In this document: positions 56,401 to 64,000 of the stretch, piece by piece
Numbering within the stretch: position 1 is the first letter of the stretch
Layout: each line of letters starts with the position of its first letter
DNA from: Toxorhynchites rutilus septentrionalis
Lineage: Eukaryota > Arthropoda > Insecta > Diptera > Culicidae
Length of the DNA: 64,000 nucleotides
Direction of reading: 5' to 3'
NCBI RefSeq assembly: GCF_029784135.1
Contig: NC_073744.1
Coordinates: 14,426,929 to 14,490,928, forward strand
Program-made: the position numbers and the translations under genes
The notes under the pieces: model-generated
Told to the model about the DNA's origin: nothing
Databases searched by the model: none
The model's input: only the letters and a program-made list of their open reading frames with translations

Positions 56401-57803
56401 GATTGTGTCACATTTACCCGAAACCCACTCACCCGAATGACAGTTACCCGAAAGACATTCACCCGAATGTAACAAATACCCGAAAGCGACAGCTACCCGA
56501 ATGTAACATCTACCCGAATTGACACTTACCCGAATGCGACATTTACCCGAATGCAACAATTACCCGAATGTAACATTTACCCGAATGCGACAGTTACCCT
56601 AATGTAACAATTACCCGAATGTAACATCTACCCGAAAGCGACACTTACCCGAAAGAAGGATATATTCAAATAATACACAAATTTTACTATATTTGTATTT
56701 GTATTTGTATATTTAATTCTGATCAGTGTTATATAAAGATCATATTTGTCTCATACTTTATTTCCATTCAAAAAGTATTTTTCGTGGGAAGTACAATTCG
56801 AGAAATACTGGCATTGAATAAAATCCTTTTCAAAATAATGAAAAGTGAAAGAATGCAGTTTTATAACGTATTATTAAGTCCATCCATTCTTATGGATGAC
56901 GCAGCCCGTTTACGAGCGTCGGACGCCATACGTTCATCTGGTGCATCACGTTTGCAACCAGGCAATCAAAATGCATGACATGCATAATTAACCGGGTAAA
57001 CGTAATGCACCAGATAAACGTGTGCAGTCCAACGCTCGCTAACGCTCGGTCGGACCTGACAAAAGGATCGTCTCCTATGTTTCAAACAAACCGGACAATC
57101 GGTGGAACACAGGTTTGCTTGCGAGAGGCCGCCGCTTCCAACGGCCTACTCGGATTGCGTCACCTCTGCGGCTTGGTGCCGCCTCGATTCCTTATCCTCG
57201 TTAAATGGGGACTTCGCCCCCTTTACATTGATCTCAAAATAAATTTCATCACGAAATAATAAACTCATGATAAAAATTGCGCCGCGGCGGCAAATACGTA
57301 AGTATCATTTTTTCTTATCTATTCTTTTCACATTTCCATTAAAAAAATTTATGTTAAAGTAACCTATTTAATTTTCGGAATATTTCATAACCCATGCTCA
57401 TTTCTGAATGATCTCTTGGTCTTAAAGAGCAATACGGAAAGGACAGAAGACAGCATGTCAATTGTGCCTACACTAATTTCTAAAAATAACACAGCGAAGT
57501 CTTCAACTTTTTTTTTCGAATTTCTTCATTACAATTTCTCAGTTTACTTCGTAACTTCCTAACAGCAGATTCGACAAAACTTATAAACTGATTTGTCGGA
57601 ATTTTTCCCTCTTCATTCGGGTAAACATCCCATTCGGGTAAATGTCGCATTCGGGTAAACGTTGCATTCGGGTAAATGTTCATTCGGGTAAATGTCCATT
57701 CGGGTATGTGTTGCATTCGGGTATTTGTTTCATTCGGGTATTTGTTACATTCGGGTATGCGTTACATTCGGGTAAATGTGTTTCGGGTGAATGGGACACA
57801 ACC
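56401..57803. mobile_element. Mutator-like non-autonomous element with two facing ACCCGAATG arrays
   Basis: The terminal repeats are GATTGTGTCACATTTACCCG (left) and GGTTGTGTCCCATTCACCCG (right, minus strand). The 9-bp flanks ATTTGTAAT at 56392-56400 and 57804-57812 are identical, as is usual for Mutator-type insertions. Each end runs on into an array of a 16-17 base unit (ACATTTACCCGAATGCG type): about 15 units at 56410-56655 pointing inward and about 11 at 57616-57793 in the opposite sense. The centre (56660-57610) is A+T-rich, except for a G+C-rich island at about 56885-57230. No transposase is recognised. The host sequence is the ~90-bp repeat also seen at 19640-19990. Confidence 0.78.
56913..57038. 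repeat. G+C-rich palindrome inside the Mutator-like element
   Basis: The arms at 56913-56953 and 56997-57038 are complementary over about 41 bases with a few mismatches, with CATCTGGTGCATCACGTTT facing AACGTAATGCACCAGAT. The loop contains the smaller palindrome ATGCATGACATGCAT. An ACGCTCG/CGCTAACGCTCGG repeat sits at the right edge. The function is not known. Confidence 0.75.
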
Positions 57804-58163
57804 ATTTGTAATGCCGATTTCCCGCAGGCACCTTGGTTTTGAAATCTCTGTTAGGGAACACATTCCGGAGGAAACAAAAGCTCCCCTTATTTTCATGTGT
57901 TTGCAAAGCCGATTTCTCCAGGCACCTTGGTTTTGAAGTCTGTAGTTTCATAAAATATATAATTTCACTGTAATGAATTGTTATGGAGTTCCCAAAATGA
58001 TTGATGCAAAACTCTCGTGAAACTAACAGAAAATGACTGAGTAATAATTGTTAGTACAAGAAGCACCTTGTATCTTCAATTGCGACCAATCAGAACGGGT
58101 GTTTCCGTTTGGATAACGATTGAGGTTTATTCAATTGTTCGATAGTTAGGTACATCACATATA
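57804..58163. repeat. Right part of the dispersed repeat that received the Mutator-like element
   Basis: It consists of two ~90-bp units (57813-57950) and a block ending TTCGATAGTTAGGTACATCACATATATTAG-like text (58139-58166) that match 11740-11900. It continues the repeat left of the insertion at 56300-56400. Confidence 0.6.
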
Positions 58164-58263
58164 TTAGGTTGGGGAAAAAGTTATCCATCATTTTCTCGGT
58201 AGCATTAGTGATCAATATCTCGCGTAATATCGATCATACAATTTCAAGTTTAGGATCATTGTA

Positions 58264-59260
58264 AAGGAGCAATTCCAAATGAAATCGACAAATGACAAAA
58301 CATGAGTATTTTTGATTCGAATGATAGTTTGTATTCCGTTTGTGTTGGAGGAAATATGAGTTTTCCACAGCATTTGGGAATTTTTTTACTCAAGTGTAAC
58401 TTTTGAAAAGGGCGTATCGATTTTAGTAAGATAAATCTTTGATAATTCACTACTCAGAAACTCTGAGTCGTACCGAAATAGTGTAGATGTAGAGTATTGA
58501 AGTTAAAACATGAAAAGAATATACACTGAGAAAAAAATTGTACTCTTTTTTTATTTACAAAAAAACTTTAATTTGCAATATCTAAAATACATATATTTTT
58601 TTATTTTTTCATATAAAATAGAAGTCATGTAGAAACTTTTAAAAATGAGTCCAAGATGGTAAAACTATTTTTGACGAACTTAGTAGAACATTTAATTTTG
58701 ATGAATTTTCGAATATACCGTCATTGTTCACCGTTCTTTCTAAAGGAAGAAAACAATTGATGCTTTCCTCAATATCATTGAAAGTATGTTGAGTATTAGG
58801 ACCACCTCCGGTGACTGTTGTTTTTGCTTTTTTGTTGTGTTACAATTTTTTGTCGGGCCAAACCTGGAAGTTGAAAACAGAACATATATTATAAATCGGT
58901 AAAAAAAAAGCAAACTCACATTTTACCATGCTGCAACGGTGTGTATGGGAGGACCCAAACTATTCATTGAATCCTTTATTCTGTTCCATAGAGCAATTAT
59001 TGATTCCCTGGAAATGTATTTACAACATCTGGTCACATCGGAATTTTGTTCCATGATGGCCAGAATGCGGGAGAATTTCGGTACGATTCATAGTTTTTGA
59101 GATATAAATTATCAAAGATTTCTCTTACTAAAATCGATACGCCCTTTTCAAAAGTTACACTTGAGTTAAAAAATTCTCAAATGCTGTGGAAAACTTATAT
59201 TTCCTCCAATCCAAACGGAATACAAACTTTCGTTCGAATCAAAAATACAAATTTTTGAAA
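58264..59260. mobile_element. Long inverted-repeat element, copy 2 (nested in the mariner)
   Basis: The left part (58264-58730) matches the inverse of 18770-19215, starting GAGCAATTCCAAATGAAATC. The right part (59080-59260) matches 19010-19175 directly. The two are therefore inverted relative to each other (ATAAATTATCAAAGATTTCT and its near-complement at 58430-58449). The stretch between them (58735-59075) is not shared with copy 1 and is unassigned. Confidence 0.68.
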
Positions 59261-59390
59261 TCTGCATTTTAGTTCTTTTTCATTTTGAAATACACAAAGG
59301 TGAAATTTCACACCCAAAAAAATGTTTTGCTGTTTTTTTTTGTTTGTTCCATTTAGTTGTGAGTTACAGGGCGTTAACAATGGTGATGGA

Positions 59391-59540
59391 GAAGATTGTA
59401 AAAATCTACTGCTATGGTTTTTCGCCTACAAGGACCAAGACCTCTATGATAGAGACGTTATGAAACTACCTTCAGAAAGGCAACAAATTTTACAACAAAA
59501 AGCATATTTGGCCGAAATCGGACAATCCGAAGCATATTAA
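59391..59540 (+). pseudogene. Mariner transposase C-terminal fragment
   Basis: The frame reads GEDCKNLLLWFFAYKDQDLY, then DRDVMKLPSERQQILQQKAY and LAEIGQSEAY before a stop. It corresponds to the end of mariner transposases, where a (I/V)MKLPERWQ block is standard. It is followed by the terminal repeat after about 30 bases. Confidence 0.75.
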
Positions 59541-59592
59541 AAATAATTTTGTATTTCACTTAAAAAATGATTACTTTTTCCCCAACATAATA

Positions 59593-60895
59593 TTTTTGCA
59601 TGACATATTTCAAAAATTCCACATGATTCGTACCAATGACGATAATGACGAAACTTTGGGAGAAGACAAAAGCGCAACTGTGGAAAATCGCTGCCATGCC
59701 ACAGTCGCTCTATTGATTACCGGCCTGCGTTCACTGTAATTGAATGCCAATCTACTCGAACGACGTAATGCTGCCGCTCAGCCGCTGTACAAAGAGCACC
59801 ACGCCTTGGTAACCATCCATGGTGCACCGAAGGATTATTCTACACCGGCTCTTCCGGCTCTTCCGGTCATCAGCGTCGAAGATTAGAGTACATACACAAG
59901 CCCGCCACGCTAGTCGCCAAATGGATGCAGCGCTCAAAACCCAGAATGGACACCGTCACGGCTCACGAGATGTGCCCATTTTGCTTGACCTGGAAGATTT
60001 ATGTAATCGTGGCTTAGCTCGTGACTTGTGTAGTCTGGCCGCCGCTGCACGGGCAGCGGTGAAATGTTTGCTTTTTGGTCCACGCACCGTTCCACCTCGA
60101 AATGGAGTAAACTTGGAGCGAAGGATGTTCTGAATTAATGAGCACACACACGCACAGACATCTCCTTTGGTCGCCGGAAGCGTCCGGTTTTGAAAGATGA
60201 ATGAACTACTTGCAGCGGGAGAACCTCGACCGTGTTTGTTTAACTCGGAGGATACTTTTTGACAACAAACCGTAAACATGGTGAGAGATTAGATACCTTC
60301 CCAACGACAGGGTGGTCAGTGACGGATTTGTCTTTAAACTTGAACGTCATCCTTCGCTCATCAGAAACAACTAAATTCATCGGCCACGATGATTGAGCGA
60401 TCCATTAGTATAATAATCTTCAAACACTTTGTCGAACAAAATGAGACTCTGCTCTGACTGTCCCTAATTAATACATGGGGCTCCCATTCGGACACTACCG
60501 GCGTGACCGCAGTCGCCGCATAATGCCCAATTTGCGGAAAATTCCTCCGTCGTGGTGGGCTGGAGCGCAATACAGAATAGATCGACGAAGCGCGCGAAAT
60601 TGGCGAAATAAATACCTGCTCGCGCGTATGCTGCGGCCTAAACCCGAGACAAGTTGACAGGTTGCATTTCTGTGGATATTGTTCCGAATTTAGCACTAAC
60701 GGATAGGAAAATACGTGCGTTGCGCTGCACTCAACCGTGACACGAGCCACGAGTGAAAATTAATCAATTTATAGTCAATTGACGGAATTCGAACCGTTTG
60801 TTGAGAGATAAAAAATAAAGCTCATGTAGTTTGGAAACCGGAATAATAGAATCAGCTCTAACTTGTTATGGGTTTTGAATCGAATTTATAGTCCC
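59593..60895. other. Unique-looking, G+C-richer sequence
   Basis: Frames of 60-130 codons are open on both strands at 59750-60750, none with a recognised domain. There is no repeat partner in the window. Possibly it is host non-coding DNA or an unannotated exon. Confidence 0.35.
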
Positions 60896-61262
60896 GTTTC
60901 TAACGGAAAGTGAAAAAAATGGATGGATCGTATCTATGATATAACCGCAAGATTGACGTGGGACTACTATTGAATTAGTAATAATCTGTTTGATCGATTG
61001 AATGAAATAATTTTCGAATTCAATTGAACTCAAAATATTAGCTTTGTAAGTAAAGAATTTGAAGAAATACCATGTAAGATCAATTCATACATTGTAACAG
61101 ATTATGTTACATGTTACAAGTAAGATACGTTATAAGTAAATTTGATGACCGTCCTTTTACGTTTGGTATGATGCCTTGGACTACCAAAATATGTGAACGG
61201 AAGAATTGCCAAACGATCATTGTATTTTATATTTCCCTCTGAAATTATTGCATCTATCATGC
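60896..61262 (+). repeat. Dispersed repeat family R1, copy 2
   Basis: It matches 19217-19570 in the same orientation (ATATGTGAACGGAAGAATTG, CCTTTTACGTTTGGTATGAT, AAGATTGACGTGGGAC), about 75-80% by eye. Confidence 0.7.
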
Positions 61263-61704
61263 CATAATGCCATCAATATTTCAATGACACTGACATAAAG
61301 GAACAAAACGACTCATAAATTAGTAATGAACCTATTGGGCTTGATTTTTTACTTTCTTTTTTTTTGTGGTAACACATATAGGTACTCTTGCGAAATTTTT
61401 AGTAGACACTGGATAAAAAAAATACATACATCAAAAATATGTAAAATTGTCTTATGATGTTGAAACCCCATTTTCAGCATCTCTTCTCTAGGCGGTGACA
61501 CTGAAATTGTCATATTTTCTTAAGCACGATTATATAGGCCACGGACTCTCAAACAATTTTGTGCAAAAGACGCCTTTTCCAGAACGAAGTGATACCACCG
61601 ATCCCCACAAACTTTGTTGTTGGTCAAGTGAACAAACTTGATATCATTTTCTCATCAATGAATAGACATAAGATTCGGAAAATATCAAATGTAATGAATA
61701 ATTA
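61263..61704. other. Unassigned sequence
   Basis: No motif or repeat partner was seen. Confidence 0.4.
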
Positions 61705-61708
61705 TTAA

Positions 61709-61930
61709 CACATTGCGTATCGCTCACGAGTTTTCTCGTGGTTCGCGTTTCATCTGTTACGGATTGATCACGAAATAACCCGTGTTTTCTACACTTCAAG
61801 GTAAAATCATTGGTTTGCCAATAATCTGGCTCGCCTTCGTCTCATCCACATCGAAGAAAACGATCTCATTCGTGGAATCCGAACAGATGAAGCGTTCAAG
61901 TTTACCCCAAAACGTGCGGTCCTTAATGTG
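61709..61930. mobile_element. TTAA-type (piggyBac-like) MITE, sister of 14186-14412
   Basis: The element is flanked by TTAA on both sides (61705-61708 and 61931-61934). Its ends are CACATTGCGTATCGCTCACG (left) and, on the minus strand, CACATTAAGGACCGCACGTT (right), with a short gap in the left terminal repeat. A subterminal hairpin CTCACGAGTTTTCTCGTG lies at 61723-61740. The interior is the inverse of the 14-kb copy. Confidence 0.75.
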
Positions 61931-61974
61931 TTAATACAAGTTTCATGAATAATACTTTCCACTAAAATATTATT

Positions 61975-62022
61975 ACTTCAATTACCCTAAGCGATCGATG
62001 TCGACCGCTTTGGGAATCCCTG
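61975..62022 (-). mobile_element. hAT-type terminus (CAGGGATTCCCAAAG)
   Basis: The minus strand starts CAGGGATTCCCAAAGCGGTC, followed by GACATCGATCGCTTAGGG. It is typical in style for a hAT MITE end; the other end was not found in the window. Confidence 0.5.
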
Positions 62023-62269
62023 GTTTAGACCATATTTCAACATCAATGTTGAATTTTGTCACATGAAAAATCTTAGAACGTTCGATGCTATCATTGGGCA
62101 TGATACTCTGAAAGAACTAGGCGCTATGATAAATACGACGTATTTCATGCCAACTCGTCTTAGGAGTTGGCAGCACCATCTCAGATAGTAGTGAAACGCT
62201 GTGGGTGTAAAGACATGGGTCATTTAAGCAACTTTGCATACTTGAAACATTCGAAACTTTTTGAAAAAG

Positions 62270-63240
62270 GTCATTTTTTTACTTAACAAAATTCTTTTTA
62301 AAAATGTATAGCTCAAAAACTACGATACCTACAAAATTCTTGTTAAAAGGAAAAATGTAGGAAAAATGTGTTTAAATTTTCATTAAAAATGCCAAAATTA
62401 AAAACAAAAAAATTCGCCGAAAACAAAACTATTTCAATAATTAAAATTCATTGTCCTCAAAAACGTATTTTTTTAAAATTCTAAAAAAAAATATGAATTG
62501 CCCTTACAATTTCCAACAAGTCGTCCATACATCAGAAGATGGGCACTTTTACAGGAAAAAAGTTTTTCTAACAACAACTTTTTCATGATTTCTTTTTGAA
62601 AAAAATACAACTAATCCTAATTTTGTTTGAAGTCACGATAGCGATATAGTGTATTCGACAAAGTTTTAGTTCTTATTCAAATATGAACTTTCATCGAAGA
62701 CGTCAACTTCATATCATTTATAGTTTTCTGAAGATAAGGCATTTTTATATGAAGACTCCTGCAAAAAAAATATTTTACTCTTAACATTTTTGTGTGTAAA
62801 TTCTCGCGTTTGACCTGTTCTTGACATGTTTCTTAATAGAAAAAAAAATTGGCAGAGCATATAAATCGCGATAATTTATAAATAAAAATGTTACAAACTA
62901 AACAATATTAGTAATTTATTCAAAACAAAAAAATTAAGAAGTTGTTGTTCGAAAAACTTTTTCCATGCAAAAGTGTCCATCTTCCGATGTATGGACGACT
63001 TGTTGGAAATCGTAAAATCTATTGATATCATTTTTTTTCAGAATATTAGAAAACAAAAAAAAATCTAACGAAATTTTTCAAAATATTTTTTTCAACTATA
63101 TTTTTATTCAAAAATTTATTGATATTTTTAATGAAAACCTAAATAATTCTCTACATTGTTTTCGAAATTTTGAGTTTCTTTTTCAACTTTTTTTTTTTCC
63201 AAAAATCTTGATTTAAAAACTATTATGATCTACAAAAAGT
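62270..63240. repeat. Inverted repeat A (arms ~300 bp)
   Basis: The best-matching part of the arms is 62500-62590 against 62938-63022: ACAAGTCGTCCATACATC faces GATGTATGGACGACTTGT, and AAGATGGGCACTTTT faces AAAAGTGTCCATCTT. The match continues outward with more divergence toward 62270 and 63240. It is very A+T-rich and non-coding. Confidence 0.72.
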
Positions 63241-63473
63241 TGGTCAAAGAATGAATGGTAGGAAATTATTTAGATTTTCATTAGAAAACATCAGAATTAC
63301 TATTAATGTTTAATTTGTCACATTTTTATGCATAAATTATAGCGATTTACATGCACTTCTAACTTTTTTCTATTCAGAAACATCTCAATAACATGTCAAA
63401 CGCGAGAATTTACACACAAAAATGTTACAAGTAAAAAATTATTTTTGCAGGAGTCTTCATATAAAAATGCCTT
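62737..63473. repeat. Inverted repeat B overlapping inverted repeat A
   Basis: The arm 62737-62836 (GGCATTTTTATATGAAGACT, CCTGC, TTTGTGTGTAAATTCTCGCG) is complementary to 63378-63473. Its left arm lies within the loop of inverted repeat A and its right arm outside it, so the two hairpins interlock. Confidence 0.75.
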
Positions 63474-63476
63474 ATA

Positions 63477-63565
63477 CAGGTCGGACTCGATTAAATACAG
63501 ACTCGATTATATGTGATTCGATTATATACAATTTTGGATTCGATTATATACAGTTTGAAAAAAAA
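63477..63565 (+). mobile_element. pogo-type MITE left end, extending toward the window edge
   Basis: After TA at 63475-63476, CAGGTCGGACTCGATTAAAT begins a terminal block with further copies of GATTCGATTATATACA. It lands exactly at the outer end of inverted repeat B. The right end is not seen before 64000. Confidence 0.6.
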
Positions 63566-64000
63566 ATATTTCTTTATATCTCAAATATGGCTAATTTCAG
63601 GAACAAATGTAACCTTCCAACGATAAGGTGAAGTTTGAGTGGCTATTACATGTACAGTGGGGTAAAAATCGCGATTTTTGAAGATTTTGCCTGAATTTTC
63701 ACCAGGAATTGTTTATATCGATATTGCAGTGAAATTAACAAAGATAGAAGTTGAGCGTCAAAGAACAAATTGTAGAGTGGTTTGAGAGCCTTAATTTGAT
63801 TGATAGAAACAATCAAGTTTAATATATATTTTTAGGAGAAAATAATAATAACACATCAAACTTTTTTTTTCACTTCAAAAATGTTATTCAAATCCACTAA
63901 TTTAGTTGTTCCACTACTATATCCTGTACTAAACTTTCTAATGTTTCAAAAGAATTGATTTCTGTAGCGTAGTTGTTAATGTAGAGCCAGTTTGAGAATC

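Larger units (their letters stand above)
58164..59590 (+). mobile_element. Mariner with TTAGGTTGGGG ends, hosting a long inverted repeat
   Basis: The ends TTAGGTTGGGGAAAAAGTTA (left) and TTATGTTGGGGAAAAAGTAA (right, minus strand) are flanked by TA (58162-58163 and 59591-59592). The 5' untranslated part matches 40656-40780 and is split by the element at 58264-59260. Only the last ~50 codons of the transposase remain at the right. Confidence 0.82.

Noticed and set aside
56401..56655. A CRISPR array (short regular ACCCGAA repeats)
   Set aside because: The units are only 16-17 bp with near-constant spacers of 5-6 bases, and an inverted array lies at the other end of the same transposon.
60361..60750. 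A 129-codon minus-strand gene
   Set aside because: No domain or homologue is recognised and the opposite strand is also open; left as unassigned sequence.

Overview
The window reads as a gene-poor, A+T-rich stretch of an insect genome. The best match is a mosquito (Culicidae, probably culicine), because of the mix of repeats: I-type and Jockey/CR1-type non-LTR retrotransposons, BEL/Pao, several mariners, pogo-type and TTAA-type MITEs, a hAT, a Helitron and tRNA-headed SINEs. That assignment is inference from repeat content. No complete host protein-coding gene, true tRNA or rRNA gene, CRISPR array or bacterial-style operon was found. Nearly every open frame that resembles a protein is a decayed transposon gene.

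Layout. 1-12 kb: a 5'-truncated I-type LINE (3231-5567, 12-bp target duplication) sits in an ACGCGG repeat block inside an older element; three copies of one SINE family begin here (the third is at 47 kb), a different tRNA-headed SINE has a 13-bp duplication, and a long pogo-type MITE covers 9.7-11.3 kb. 12.4-14 kb is unique-looking sequence. 14-17.2 kb: a broken BEL/Pao element (gag, RNase H-like block, integrase end and DUF5641-like end) is invaded by a mariner end, a repeat carrying a histone-type stem-loop, and a chimeric SINE head/LINE tail. 18-20.3 kb: a long inverted repeat and a tandem ~90-bp array. 22.5-25.6 kb: a hAT remnant hosting a pogo-type MITE. 26.4-27.1 kb: a mariner with intact ends and a deleted middle. 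28.6-33.6 kb: a Jockey/CR1-type LINE whose reverse transcriptase is split by 431 visibly perfect copies of GTAAAT. 37.8-38.2 kb: an inverted repeat around a Tc1 fragment. 40-42 kb: a TTAA-type MITE, a mariner remnant and a MITE-like element with a tRNA-like core. 43.7-45.0 kb: a nearly complete mariner broken by stops and a deletion. 46.5-47.8 kb: a Helitron-like element hosting a SINE. 49.0-49.6 kb: a second pogo-type MITE. 49.6-53.4 kb is mostly unique. 55-59.6 kb: a mariner fragment hit by a SINE, a MITE, a Mutator-like element with two facing arrays of an ACCCGAATG unit, and a mariner hosting a long inverted repeat. 61.7-64 kb: a MITE, a hAT end and overlapping inverted repeats.

No pathway joins these genes; the window is a record of nested insertions. 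Two insertions can be read against an uninserted relative elsewhere in the same window: the Mutator-like element at 56401-57803 against 19748-19756, and the TTAA MITE at 40362-40601 against 20157-20160. The least expected observations are the two-array Mutator-like element with its GC-rich palindromic core, the 2.6-kb perfect hexamer array, the SINE/LINE chimera, and two dispersed repeats carrying a histone-type 3' stem-loop. All comparisons were made by eye within this window, so family names from outside knowledge are provisional.
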